A stretch of 64,000 nt of DNA from Hemileia vastatrix. Taxonomy: Eukaryota > Basidiomycota > Pucciniomycetes > Pucciniales > Zaghouaniaceae. A program made the position numbers and the translations under genes. The DNA is taken from contig JASXTE010000014.1 of the NCBI GenBank assembly GCA_030280995.1, positions 3,458,656-3,522,655 on the forward strand, given 5' to 3'. The notes under the pieces are model-generated. The model made no database searches. It had not been told where the DNA came from and was given only the letters and a program-made list of their open reading frames with translations. Positions 22,484 through 34,827 of this stretch are shown here, piece after piece. Each line of letters starts with the position of its first letter. The first letter of the stretch is position 1.

Positions 22484-25400
22484 TTATTTAGATTTAAATT
22501 TTTTCAAGAGATTTTTAAGATCAGATATTTCATTTTCTGGAATCCACTGGTCATATTCACTTGATCTATTTTTAAATCTTAATAGATACTCAACTCCCTT
22601 TTCTTTAGTAAGGTGTCTCTTTTTAAGTATCTTTTCAATTTCTGCTTTTTCCACTATTTCTTCAGGTTTCTGTTTATGCCTTCCTGATCTTCTTGGAAAT
22701 AGAGCAGTATCATTAGAATGGTATGGTTTTATAAGAGAAATAGGAAATACTGGATGTTTTCTATCATAAGGTGCATATAGAATAACCTCAACAGCATTAT
22801 TACCAACCATCTTTTTAACTAAAAATGGTCCAATGAATGGATCCTTCAATTTAACATTACCATTTAAATTGAAATGTAGCGTTGAAATAAGGACTTCATC
22901 ACCCTCTTTGAACATTTGTTCTTTATGGGCTTTATCCCATCTTTTCTTTTCATACTCAAAAGCCTTATTTATACATTCTTGAGCATGTTTTCTACATAGT
23001 TCCTGCATCTTAAGAAAAGATTTAGTACCTGGATGAATATCCAATCTAGGTAACTTATTAAGAGTTTTAGCAGGGGTATTAGGTACATAACCCAACCATA
23101 ACTCAAATGGCTTTTTGCCAGTGACAGAATGTACTGTACTATTATATGCAATTTCTAGACCTGGGATAAGAGTTACCCAATCATGCGTGAATTTGTCATT
23201 GTCTTAAAAATTAAGACCAAAAGCACAGTATCTTCTTATCATATCTTCTAAGGTTTGTATCATTATTTCTGCTAGCCCATCAGTTTGTGGATGGTGTGCT
23301 GTAGAAAGTTTTAATTGACACCCTGAAACATCCATAAGTGACGTCCAGAACTCAGAAGTAAATTTAGGATCTCTGTCAGAAACTATTGCTTTGGGGAAAC
23401 CTGCTGTATTTAACATTTGTGTCCACCATAAAAAAGCTAAGTCCTTTGCAGAAACCTCTTTGTGGGTAGGAATAAATTTACACATCTTTGTAAATCTATC
23501 TACAATTACCCAGCAGGAGTTATAACTCTTATGCCCTGCTATTGGCAAACCTGTTACAAAGTTCATGTTAATGATTTCCCATGGAGCTTTTGGTTGCTCA
23601 ATTTGTTGTAATAAACCAGCTCTTTTTCCTGTTAATCTTTTAGATTTTTGACAAGAATCACATGTTTCAACATATTTCTGAACATCCTCAGACATGTTAA
23701 TCCACCAAGCTGTGTTTTTTACTCTGGTTAATGTTTTATGGTAGTCAAAATGACCTGCTAATATATCATCATGACATATACTTAACATTAACTCCTTCAT
23801 TGAAGGGGGAATTACAATTACATTACTTAATTTTTTCCTGTAATATATAAAACCATCCTCAATGGAAAATTTTCCTTTTTCTAATGCCTCTTTATACTTA
23901 ATTGGTAATGTTTTTATTAAAACATTCATTGAAGCATTAGATGGATCATTTAATATTGTAGTTAATTTACTTAAGTCAGGATCTGAATTATAATTATCAA
24001 GAATTGATTGCATAAATTCATCCTCAAGATCTACAATATAAATGCCATAAATGTTAATAATCTCTGACTCAGGAACATAAGCAGGATTATCATCATTATT
24101 AGGCAGAGGTACTCTAGATAACAGATCTACATTAGAGTGCAAGGTTCCTGCTCTATGTGTAATAGTCATCTGTCCTCTGTATTCTTGTACAGCTAATTGC
24201 CATCTAAACATGTGTCTATTAGGAGTTTTCATGTTTAAGAGTGACTTAACTGCACTACAGTCAGTTATTAACTCAAATTTTTGGTCCTCAAGGTAGTAAT
24301 GTAGCTTTTCAAGAGCCCATACTACTGCCAAACATTCAAGTTGAGTACCACCATATTTCAATTCACCACTTCTCAGAGTACGTGAAATATAGCAGATTAC
24401 TACTTCTGACATTTTACCTTCAATAAGTTGTTTTTGATGTAAAGCAGCACCCAGTCCAATAAAACTTGCATCTGTATATAATACAAAAGGTAATTGGAAA
24501 TCTGGTAATCCTAAGATAGGAGCTGTCATTAAACATTCTTTCAACTTATTAAAAGCTTGTTGTCTTTCATTATTCCAAATGAAAGCTTCTGATTTCTTTA
24601 TCAGTGTGGTCAGTGGTGCAGCAATTGATTGGTAGTTTTTTATATATTGTCTATAATAACCACACATTCCAAGAAAAGATTGTACATCCTTCACATTTTG
24701 AGGAATGCCAATATTTTTTATTGCAGCCACTTTATTTTGGTCTACACATATTTGTAAGCCAGATACAATATGACCAAGCACTTTTAAAGATTCAAACCCA
24801 AATTTACATTTTTTCAATGCAAGGGTCATTTTTATTTCATCCATTTTCTGAAATACTTTCCTTAAATGGATTAAGTGTTCATTAAAAGTTTTAGAGAACA
24901 CTATGATGTCATCAATGTATACCATTAACCATCCCTCAATCATTTCATTATGGAATGTTATATCCATTAACTTTTGAAATACTGATGGAGCATTTTTTGG
25001 TCCAAATGGCATTCTGACATACTTATAAATTCCCATGTGTGTTGTTATCAACAAAAAGTTCTGTGAATTCTTTTCAACAGGAATTTGATGGTACCCTTTA
25101 TTTCCATCTAGGCAACTTATATATTTAGCACCTTTAAGGGTAGCATGTATAGAGGCAATCCTTGGCAAGGGATAAATATCATCTACTGTAAATGTATTTA
25201 ATGCTCTATAATCACCGCACAGTCTTGCTTTATCTTGTTCATAAGAAATCAGCACTGGTGATATTACACAATATTTTGGTGTAGTTTCAACCTTCTCAAG
25301 AATGTTCATTTTTAATAACATCTTAATATTATCCTCTATGTCTTTCCTCTTCATTGGTGAAGCAGGGTATGGTTTCTTTTTAAGACTAGCAGGAATATTA

Positions 25401-26296
25401 TCCATATCACAGGTTAAACTAATTTTCATTTCATGATCTTTTACAAGGCCAAGTTCATTTGTACCATGTGCAAAAGCCATTGGAAAAGCTTTAATTAATT
25501 CCAAAATATTATCTTTCTCAGTTTCACTTATCTGAGTGCCAAATGATGCTTTTGAAATTTCTGTTTCCAGAAGTTCCATCTCATTGGATTCTCTTCCTTT
25601 AGACGGGGAATTTGTTACTGACTCGATGTGTAAGACTGTGTTAAAAGAATTTATTTTAAATTTCCTTTTACCATTCATGCCAATTGTAAAATTGTTATTA
25701 GCAGGGTCTAATGTTACACCAAATTTAGTCAGAATATCATTTCCAATGATAAAACAGTTACTACAATTTGTATTATCCATTACTACAAAGTCACAAGTTA
25801 CCCTTACATAACCATGTTGGTGTTTAAAGAAAACAGCAGCTTTGTATTTACCAATGGGGTGTAGTACTGATCCAAAACCTCTCCAATTTTTATTTTGAAG
25901 TGGTTCAAGCTTAAACTTATATTCACTATCAATTTTCTGTAATGTATTAGTGGAAAAAACTGAACCAGCAGCTCCTGTGTCCAATACTATATTAACATTT
26001 TCACCAGAAATGATAGCTGGAACCGTGATAGGTGTCATTCTAAAGCTATCAGCTTGTATATCCTTAATGATTTCAGCATCCTCAAAATTCATTAAAGATT
26101 CATTTGAGTCCATATTTAATATTGTATTTTCAAAGATGGACAAATCATCTTCCAACATACAGGCTTCATTTTCATCACTATATGAGATATTACTGTCATA
26201 ATCACTTGATTCTTTACTTTTTTCAGTTTCAGTTTCAGATTCACGTTGATTTTCAACAATATTTATGTTTTTCTCACATTTGTGACCTTTGACCAA
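22484..26296 (-). pseudogene. Element 2 Pol polyprotein, one in-frame stop
   Basis: One register of 1271 codons. Aspartic protease with LDTGAAGSVF (about residue 105), reverse transcriptase with MPFGPKNAPSVFQ and YIDD (about 460), RNase H with LYTDASFIGLGAALHQ (about 605), integrase zinc finger CHDDILAGHF..CDSCQKSKR (about 845-885), core with VDRFTKM, VSDRDPKF and DGLAEIMIQTLE, GPF module and C-terminal chromodomain (YLLRFKNRSSEYDQWIP). A TAA at 23206-23204 stops it after 1030 codons; element 1 has Lys there, so a single A-to-T change explains it. All catalytic residues I can check are present. It is entered in a different frame from gag because of the knuckle deletion. Confidence 0.95.
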
Positions 26297-27180
26297 GGTT
26301 TGTTACACTTATAACAAGTATTTGTTTCATACTTTTTAGGTACTACAGGTGCAGTAGGTTTTTTCTGCTTTTCCTGAAGTGTTTTTGAATTCTGAGATTT
26401 TACAGGTTCAACATTTTGCTTATAAGTGGAATACCTTGATTCATACTTATGGTTTAATAATATTTCATTGCAAATATTAATAAAGTCAGAATATTAAGTA
26501 ACATTTAATGTTCTAGCTACAACAATGTCTCTATAAAATATAGGTAATTTGTATATTATCTTATCTTTCCATAAGTTAAAATCCATATGAGGCTCAATGG
26601 CTTTTAATATTTTGTTTAAATTCATTAAAAATACCATAGGTTTGTCACCATTCAATGGATTATACTTAGTCTTCTCATACAGTCTCTGCTGAGTAAGCCT
26701 GAATTTAGAACCTCCAAATTGTTATTCAATAAGTTGTTTCCATTCAGCCCAAGAGTAGTCTCTACCCTCACTCAAGACAGCTTCAAACCATAATAAAGCA
26801 ACATCCTTAAATAAAGAAATTAATTTTGATGTTATCTCTTCATCTGGTAACTTATATGAGAATTTCAAGTTGTCAATTCTTTGAATAAAATGTTGCCAAT
26901 CAGAGCTGGCTTCCCCATCATAAGTTGGGTACTGATCTATCTTAGGCCAGTTCTTCTGATTGGATTTTATCTCACTAATCTTAGGTAAATTCAACAACTC
27001 ATTCACTTTTGATAAATGGTCTTGTATTTCTTCCTGCACGGATTTGTGACTTACATTTTCAGATTTGACACTACCACCAGATGGTTTTAATTGTGGTGGT
27101 ACAGGGAAGGAATGAGATTCACTTTTGCCAATGAAAGGATTATTATTATATTGATTATACTTATGATTATCCTGGTTCAT
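26275..27180 (-). pseudogene. Element 2 gag: capsid-like region and zinc knuckle
   Basis: 27180-26722 is open (152 codons) with NQKNWPKIDQYPTYDGE, SSDWQHFIQRIDNL and DVALLWFEAVL, as in element 1. A TAA at 26724-26722 interrupts before QFGGSKFR; another lies near 26497. The knuckle reads CYKCNKPW then loses one base in an A run, so GHKC falls in the pol frame (26316-26275). Element 1 keeps CLKCNKPWQKGHVC in one frame, so this is a deletion and not a programmed shift. Confidence 0.88.
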
Positions 27181-27213
27181 CAGTAGATTGGCAGTTTCAA
27201 TCTCAACTTTAGT

Positions 27214-27675
27214 TCATCTTTGTAGCAACTCAGAGACACTTTGATTTGTCTGGGCAAAAGATAACTTTGTTCTTGATTCAGTTTTTAATAAATGTGTTTC
27301 ATATAATTTTTCTAACTCACAAAATTTGTTTGAAAGGTCATTATATTTATTACTCAATGAATCATATTTAAGAGTTAGAGACAAATGTTCTTTCTCTAAT
27401 TCTTTATTACGTGTTGCTAATTGAGAAATGTTCAATGTCAAGGATGAAATTGTATCACTAGTGAGCTTAACTGTCTGTTCCTCACAATCAGTCATTCTAT
27501 TCCACAATGCTGAAACAATTCTATGGACAGTTGGATTATTGTTAAAATATTCCATGTCCTCCTTTTCAATTCTCTCACTCTCCTGTGAACTTCTCATCTC
27601 ACTAGTAGGTGGTTGCAACTGAGGATTAACTGTATTATCATTGTATATAGTACTGTTATTATGGACAAAAGACAA
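27214..27675 (-). pseudogene. Element 2 coiled-coil gag segment
   Basis: 153 codons, Leu/Glu/Lys/Asn-rich with clear heptads (NKELEKEHLSLTLKYDSLSN), ending in RTKLSFAQTNQSVSELLQR. It matches the end of the element 1 segment and is in the same register as the capsid-like frame; a single TGA (27216-27214) parts them. The frame is also open upstream to 27763. Confidence 0.7.
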
Positions 27676-27762
27676 GTCAGGTGTATCTACTCTAAAACCT
27701 AAATTTCTTAAATCCTCCTCTTTTTTTTGTACAGATTTAAAATCAATAGAATTACCTATATT

Positions 27763-28350
27763 TTAATTATCAGTATTATGTCTAATCTGAGAGGGTAAGT
27801 TACCTACCAAGGGATGGTTGCCAGTCCTGATTTTTGGCGCTTTTTTCCCTTGTAAGGGTGAGCTGAGGAAGTCAGATGAGGGGGTGGATCCCTGTTGCAA
27901 CTGTGGCTTGTCCACTGTTGGTGAAACCAGTCCCATTTCCATTTGTCTACCAGGATTTTCTCCTGGGAGTGAGTGGACCCTCCTTGGGTAGGGGGTTGCT
28001 GATTTGATTGACTGGGCTGGCCTCCCTTTAATTCTGCCATTGCCTGATTCATCTGCTGAAACCCTACCTTGCAATTGTTTTGCAACTGCTCTACTTCTTT
28101 GAACATGAGAGATTTTGATTCCTCCAACTTCAGAACCTGTTTGGCCAGGTGGGACATTTGATCCTGAAGAGGAGGAGACGTCTTTTTGATAGTTATCTTT
28201 TTTAAGAGGGCGTCCTTTTCCTCTATACTCATGCTTTCTGGCTGGGGGTACTGTTGTCCCTCCATGGTGATGTCCTGGAAAGTTTTTGTTAGCTTTAGAC
28301 CTGGTATTATAAGCAGGCTGTTCACTTACACTATCCTGGGGAGCACTCAT
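27763..28350 (-). pseudogene. Element 2 gag leader with two overlapping open frames
   Basis: Frame A (28350-27763, 195 codons) starts MSAPQDSVSEQPAYNTRSKA and is in register with later gag. Frame B (+1 to A, 28325-27804, 173 codons) has a coiled coil (DQMSHLAKQVLKLEESKS), the KWKWDW motif and a PW ending. In element 1 the same frames occur with the same offset, N-terminal part in A and coiled coil in B. Beyond about residue 25, A looks like a shadow of B (Ser/Gly/Arg-rich). Either a frame switch, a spliced join or an inherited frameshift would explain this. Confidence 0.6.
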
Positions 28351-28845
28351 ATTGTTCAGAATGACAATATTTTACATCTACAAAAGGAAAAAACTCTATG
28401 GAATTAGTAGACAAAAGATATTAGCAATTATATTACTAATAAAAAAGCAATGGAGCTTACCCTGAATTTATATCTTTATTTATTTAAATAAAATGTAAGA
28501 AAAATTCGAAAAAATTTGTTAAAAATATAATAATAAGTTTAACTAGACCTCTATAAGGGTGAATAATTAGCTTACCAAGCTTTAGCCAAATACCAATTTA
28601 ATTGGGTGTTATATTGGTGTCCAAATACCAAGTGAAATTGGGTTTATATTGGGTACAGTTACTACTGTAAATATCTAATTTTTATGATAAAAAAATAGTA
28701 CAATTATTATAAGGGTTCTTTTCCGAAATCAATGAGTTATGATGACCCACTAATATGCAGCAGACCCAAATATTTGGTTAATTTTGAGTTGTACTAAGGT
28801 AAAAATCACGTCCCAAGGCTTATACTAAATAATAAGTAAAATATA
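28351..28845 (-). other. Element 2 untranslated leader
   Basis: AT-rich, about 500 bases, with a short direct repeat near 28585-28650 (CCAAATACCAA..AATTGGGT..TATATTGG, twice). No coding frame. Confidence 0.6.
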
Positions 28846-28861
28846 AGGAAAGACCCCCAAT
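28846..28861 (-). promoter_or_regulatory. Primer binding site of element 2
   Basis: After the LTR the minus strand reads AT then TGGGGGTCTTTCC. TGG would pair with a tRNA CCA end. Same spacing as element 1. Confidence 0.6.
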
Positions 28862-30038
28862 TGTCAGTATAGTCTAGTATATAAGTATGATATAATAGTG
28901 TTATTTTATGGTCCTACTACTTATTGATAAATGATTTAGTGATTAAACCTCAGGGGAAGACTAATAGAATAGTTATACTCAAATAAAACTCACAATACTT
29001 GGATTTAAATGCGTGCTAGTGGTGGAAAATAGAAGAATAAAATATAGTTATAGCTTATATAAAGATAATATCAATTTATAAGGGCTTTATAATATATTTC
29101 TGAACGCTAATAATTGTATTTTAGTGTTTTTTTGAAGTTTAGTAATTGAATGATGATAATAAACCGTCAAAATCCCCCTTTACTTATACCCAAATCCACT
29201 GGAGTGCACAGACCTTCAATCCAGATGATGTCACTTCTATCCCCGGAAATTACAGCACTGTGAGAGCCCATCACCTCCCCATGGCGTCCACTTCAAGCAG
29301 TTTCAACACCCAGACCTCCAGTAAGGACCCTCCATCACTATTAATAATAACACAGAGTCATACCATAAATAGAAAATCCAGATAAAAGCGGATACCATAA
29401 AGAAACAGGTAAAATAAATGATCAAAAAGAGATTTAATGAAACTAAAAGCATATAAAGGAAACAAATAAAATGTCCAAGACCCCAATAACATCCCCAAGC
29501 ATCCACATTAACCCAGAAACATCCTTCCAACCCATAAATCCGTGAATAACCATCCAAGGAAGTAATTTTAGTTGTCCAAACTGGGTGTATGCGCCTGATA
29601 TAGGTGTCTATGCTTCTGTAGGCGCTGTGAGTCCACTGATTTTGTCCATATGACCTAAAATAAGCAGAAAAACAAAGGTTATAGGCTATTAAGGGGCTAA
29701 AACCCACTTATATACCTAAATATACATAATATACTGCATATTTCACTGAATATGAGATTTATGTATACATATAAGATTATGTATGTCAATAATTACTTCA
29801 TATCACTTAAGATAAGTATATTATGACTCCATTAACACCTTAATAAGTATTATTAGGCCATGGATAAGCTATTTAAACTATTATAAATTATATAATAGAA
29901 TAATAATTATATATATATATAATAAAATAATATATATTATTATTTTAACCTTATTTTTAAGATATAAGCTTAATCTAGTTAAGTTTATCTTATTTTAAGC
30001 ATAAGAAATACTCAGTTCTAAGGATATTTAGGCTGACA
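28862..30038 (-). repeat. 5' LTR of element 2
   Basis: 1177 bases, direct repeat of 21190-22366, ends TGTCAG and CTGACA intact. Confidence 0.96.
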
Positions 30039-30043
30039 AAGTT
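30039..30043. repeat. Target-site duplication of element 2, right
   Basis: AAGTT, identical to 21185-21189. Removing the element restores continuous gag-like sequence. Confidence 0.92.
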
Positions 30044-31760
30044 TCTTCCTAATGGTACCCAAAAGTTACCTGCTCTTTCTGTGGTCATGGAGTTTGTGTA
30101 GGAATACCTTAAATTATTGGAATTGGACACTTGCCAGGAGGGTAACACCAAGTATTTTAGGAACATTAGTGAAGCCTTTGCTGAGGATGTAGAGGATTCT
30201 AGAAGAAAATTCAGAGTTGAAGAAATGGGAAGGCTTCTAAAAAAGCTAAAGAGGTGGATCCAGTTGTGGAGCAGTTGGCTGATTTAACAAAGCAGCAGCA
30301 TATTTTTACTCAGGAGGCTCAGAAGGAAAATAAGCCGCATTCTCAGCCTAGGGAACCTGAAAGGAGATCTGGTGGTAGAAGTGACACTTGGGGTTTCTCT
30401 AACTGTAGTAGGAAGGGCCACAAATATAATGATTTTTAGGCCTGAACAAGGATGTCTCTGAAGGGAAAGATGATTTTGATAGGAAATTTTTCAAATTCCC
30501 TGAAGGGTCTTTTGTGAATCCTTGTGATTATCAGGCTCCTGTGAATTTAATTAGGAGCAGACAAAATTGTGGCTAAAGGAGGCCAATGTTTGAGGAGCTT
30601 CCTAATGAGGCATCTTCTTCTGGAAAGTGTGAAGATGATGGTAAAGGAAACAGAAAGTTGGCCAACAGGCTCTCATTCACATCTTAATTTAATGGTTTGT
30701 ATTTTTTTTGTGGTGGGCATTCAAGTGGAGAATGCTTGGCTGGTGTGTATGATGTGGAAGCAGGAAAAATGAAAAGGCCCAGGAGTAGTTCTCAGGCCAA
30801 GCCAAAGCCTAAGGCTTCCAAGGTGGATTTTAAACTTAGTGCAGCTAGGAGGAAGTACAGCAAAGAGGAGCTGTATATGATGTAGAAGGGTATGGCAGAT
30901 AAGGTCCCCCCTAGTTTTAGTGCATTGGATTGGAAAGGTGATCCAATGCTAATAGATGTGGATACTGATTCTGAGGAGGATGTCCCTTTGTCTTCTTTGT
31001 AAAATCCCCCTGGAGTTAGAAGCTCTGCTGAGGGATATGGTTTGGTTCTTGTTGATGGAAAATCTGATGGTGGCTCTGGTCCTCAAGAATTATCTAGGAC
31101 CAAGGTGGTTAGACCCATGGCTCATTTTGAGAAGGCAGTTGTTTCTGGTAAAACTAAGAATATGGAATCTGTTTTAGAGAGAATGAATAAGGGTTAGGAT
31201 TTTCTCACTTATGGGGAATTGTATGCTATCAGTCTTGGGTTGGCTGATAGACAGAAAAATTTGCTGACCAGGAGAAGCATTTCTTCTGGAGAAGTGGAAT
31301 ACATATTTTATTCTGCTGAAAAATTTGGTGAGGGTTTGGATGCTCATTTTTCTGATCCTTTGGGATTTTTCAATTCTACCCTGAATGGAAGGGAGGCTAA
31401 GACATTGGTTGATTCAGGTTCTCAAACAAGCCTAATTTCTTTGTATGAGGCTATTCAATTGGTTTTCTCCATCAAGACATGGATTAATGGAAATTGATGA
31501 GGGATTGGTGGTCATGTCACTAAATTAGTTGGGACTTCTGAATTTGTCAAGTTACATGTTGGTGGAGCCACTGGAAAGCTTCATTTTTATATTTCCAATG
31601 GTTAAGTAAAAGCTGTGTTGGGTGTACCATTCTTTATGGATTTTCAAGAAAAAATTGGCTATCAGATTGATGTTGGAATCAGTCTAGATTTTAATGGTGA
31701 ATATGAAAGGAGACTTTATATGAGGTTGTCATCCCCTTGTTGAGGAGGGCTGGAAAACAA
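30044..31760 (+). pseudogene. Gag and protease region of the plus-strand gypsy element
   Basis: Continues 20778-21184 after element 2. Coding-like blocks in shifting frames: FLPNGTQKLPALSVVMEFV, DPVVEQLADLTKQQHIF, a Cys-containing remnant (FFCGGHSSGECL) that may be a zinc knuckle, GDPMLIDVDTDSEED, and a protease-like LVDSGSQTSLISLYEA at about 31405-31455. Several stops and frameshifts. Assigned by order and by the DSGSQ active-site motif. Confidence 0.65.
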
Positions 31761-32975
31761 AAACTGGCCCATCATCTATGTGTCAGTGTATGTATTTTTG
31801 CAGAAGAAGGAAGGAAGTTGGTGCTGCCTTTGGTTTTTTGGAGTGTTTCTCAGGCTCTGGTAGGAGTCTGAATTTTTTCAGAGTGATAAGGACTGATCAC
31901 CATAGTGCTACAACCTCTCCCCATGATGTGTAAATCCAAGGTTGTAGTATATCAGCTCCCTTGGAGATACACCATGTGGATTTTTAACTTTCTCTTTTTA
32001 ATGTTTCTCCTCTCTGGAAGTATTCTTCAAGTTTTTAATGAAGTCTCTGTTATCAAGATTCTCAATTATTTCTTACTCAAGTACTAAAAAGAAAATTGGT
32101 TACATATATTTACTGAAAGTTATGAGGAAAAGCTGTGGAGTGGTGATATTGGGGCTCACAAGTGGTTCCTCCCAATTATGCACCAATAGGGTATCTTCTA
32201 CACATTTCAAAAAAATTAATTTGGCCACAAATGTGAGAAATGGGGAAAAACAATTTTTTGCTCCATGTTTGGTGATGAAAATTTCCTGAAGATTCCTCAA
32301 GCTGAAGGTAGAGTTGTAAAATATATGAAGGTAACCCAGAAGATTAGGACTTTAAATGAGCCTATGCAAGTTGGATTGATTCTTTCTTTGAAGAGACCTC
32401 CATTATCAAGAGATCATTACTGTTCCTCCCTGGTGAAGAATCCTTCTATATTTGTGGAAACTGCCAGGGTGAGTGGGGAAAAGTTGAAGCTAGTTGACTT
32501 TGTACCTGGTGGGTGTTTGTCTGAGGAGGAAAAGAAATTGTTTTTGCATGTTCTTGTATTAAGGGAAATAGCTGATGTGCTTGTGGAGGAGAAAAGAGGT
32601 GTGTTGAAACACTCATATTGTGAACCTTATTTGATTCCTATGGTGTGTCATGAACCCTAGAATATTAAGCCAATTCCAATTACAGCTTCTAACAAAGGTG
32701 AATTTTCAGAGATTATTAGGGAAAGAGTCAGGACTGGGTTAAATGAACACTCAAAATCTAGTAATTCTATTCCTGTTTTCTGTGTGAAGAAGCAGAATAG
32801 GAAGTTGAGGGTTGTTCATGATCTTAAAGCCTTGAATAGGGTCTCTATCAAGGATTCTGGGATGCCACTTAGTGCAGAATATTTTTTGAAAGATTTTTAT
32901 GGAAGGGTGTGTTATGGTTTGGGAGAAATTATGGGTGGTTATGATGAGAGGGAACTTCATGTGGATTCAAGACCC
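31761..32975 (+). pseudogene. Reverse transcriptase N-terminal part of the plus gypsy element
   Basis: 32265-32660 is open for 131 codons (VDFVPGGCLSEEEKKLF), and 32750-32975 has VFCVKKQNRKLRVVHDLKALN, the fingers of a Ty3/gypsy RT, then GYDERELHVDSRPY. It stops abruptly at 32975 where copia LTR sequence begins, so palm, RNase H and integrase are missing. The lineage differs from elements 1 and 2 (VHDLKALN type). Confidence 0.75.
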
Positions 32976-33048
32976 TATATACATAATAGTCTTGTATTTT
33001 CTAGTAAATTCATCTGTATTCTAGTTAGTAATTTATAGGTTTATTACA
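32976..33048 (-). repeat. Truncated 3' LTR of copia element A
   Basis: TATATACATAATAGTCTTG..TATTCTAGTTA matches 38690-38768. The outer about 60 bases of the LTR present at 38634-38690 are missing here, so the LTR is cut at 32975. Its inner end TGTAATAAACC abuts a purine tract (GAGGGAGGGGG, 33049-33060). Confidence 0.7.
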
Positions 33049-33060
33049 CCCCCTCCCTCA
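33049..33060 (-). promoter_or_regulatory. Polypurine tract of copia element A
   Basis: GAGGGAGGGGG on the minus strand adjacent to the LTR start. Confidence 0.65.
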
Positions 33061-34800
33061 AACATACAAAAAACCTATTCTAGCTTAGAAGTTGAAAATT
33101 TTGTTAGATTTTGAGTTTTCCCAACATTTTTGTCATGATGTCTGCAATGTTGTCATTGGTTGGAGTCCAGTGTAGTGTGGCCAGTCTGTCATATAGTATT
33201 AAATTTATGTAATAAAACTCTTTTCTGGTATTCTGGAACCTCTTATTTGATGGCTCATCTTTACCAATTTGAGTTGTGGATTTGTTGTCAAATAAAATTC
33301 TCAGTGTAAATAACTTTCCAGTCATATCAGCTATCAGATTTTTAATCCAGATTCCAGCACATGACCCATTCCTGAGGGACATATATTCAGAGTGACACAA
33401 TGATGTTCCAACTAACAGTTATCTTTTGGAACTTTAGAATATTGAAACCCCATGGTAAAGAATGATATAGCCATGTTTGGAGTTGTTGTTTTTCCCTCCC
33501 CAGTTAGCATCAACATAGATATGTATTGGTTGTTTGGGAATAGGGTAAGCAATGATGTTCAGGAAAAGGTGTTTGGTGTACTATAAGTAACCCAAAAGGT
33601 ATTTTATGGCAACCCAATTTTTGGGAAAGGAATTCTGAGAAAAGAGAGATAGGTAGTTGACACTTTAGGTCAGGTCTGGATGTGTTCCAACAGCTAAGTA
33701 GTTTATAGAACCTAAGATGGATAGGTATTTTCATTGGTTGACTTCATTATATATTTTGATATTGTTTTTAGTCAATGTCATTTTTAATGGTGTTAAGTAT
33801 CTATTTTTGAGGGTTTATTAGAGTCAAGATTTATTTGAACTAATACTCTTTGAATAAGTCTAGAGCCGCAAGCTAATTTTTCTATATCAACTCCTACAAT
33901 ATATTCTACTCTATTTGTCCATTTAATCTGTAGTATCCCTTCTAAATTTCTAGCTAAAATATGCAAGAAGTTCAATGAACTACCTGTAACTATCACATCA
34001 TCTAACTGGATCCAAATTATACCACTATCTGTAACAATTTATTACATATAAGCTAGTATCATAGAATCTGGGTTTGTATCTAAGCTGCCTAAGTTTTGAT
34101 GAAAGGTTTTTCACCAACATTAGGAATCCTGTCTAGTCCCATATAAAGACTTCTTTAATTTTATCACTTTGCCTTTTATTTTGTTGTTTTCATTATATCC
34201 TTAAGGGAGTTCCATCCAGACTTCTTTGTCCAAGTTATAGTGTAAGTATGCAGCAGTTACATCAAAGCTGTGTACTGGCCAATTATTTAGTGCTGCAGCT
34301 GTTAGGAGTGGAAATAGAGAGATGAAGGTTGCAATTGGTGCAAAAGTATCATGATAATATGTTCCTTCAACTTGAGCATATCATTTTGCCACACATTGTG
34401 CCTTTCTCTTAACAAAATTTCCCTTAGTGTCCTTCTTTGAACTGAATACCCAATGTCCTTTCATTATGTTTTTATCTACAGGTCTATCCACCACATCCCA
34501 CACATTCATCCATTTCATATTTTTGATTTCATTTCTACATGCGACTTCCCATTCTTTACTGTGTTCCCCTTGCACTGGCTCATTATAATTTTTTGGTTTT
34601 CCTTCAATAATTTCAATACTAAATTGCTATATTTCATCTACAATTCTATCCTGAAGAAGAATTTCTTCTATTTCATCAAAATTAAGAAATTATAAATTTT
34701 TACATAAAAAATCAACACCCATTTTGTTATCTTCTTATTATTATTCTTTTTCTTTTTCAAAATTATTGTTTTTTACTTGAATTTTTAAGATAAATTTGTT
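33061..34800 (-). pseudogene. Copia element A reverse transcriptase and RNase H, decayed
   Basis: Minus-strand order: EWEVACRNEIKNMKWMNVW and HWVFSSKKDTKGNFVKRKA (34575-34381), the conserved NWPVHSFDVTAAYLH near 34270, an active-site block WIQLDDVIVTG near 33990 (LDD in place of YVDD), VEYIVGVDIEKLA, and the RNase H end GLKI..TNPQLKL..ADIMTK-like block (33400-33104). Many stops. Typical of Ty1/copia, where RT follows integrase. Confidence 0.85.
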
Positions 34801-34827
34801 TGATTGTTGATCACTAGGAAAAATTAC

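Larger units (their letters stand above)
21190..30038 (-). mobile_element. Ty3/gypsy chromovirus element 2, nearly intact and young
   Basis: Two 1177-base LTRs, a perfect 5-bp duplication (AAGTT), primer site and purine tract define an 8849-base element on the minus strand. By eye the LTRs differ at about 16 sites (roughly 98-99% identical), so insertion is recent. Gag spans 28350-26300 and pol 26296-22484. The only pol lesions seen are one TAA and one single-base deletion at the zinc knuckle; gag has more stops. Related internally to element 1. Confidence 0.96.

Noticed and set aside
24604..26292. Plus-strand frames over element 2 pol
   Set aside because: Opposite-strand shadows of a well supported polyprotein.
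26270..26320. Programmed frameshift between gag and pol in element 2
   Set aside because: Element 1 keeps the zinc knuckle in one frame with protease; the shift splits the knuckle itself, so a one-base deletion is the simpler reading.
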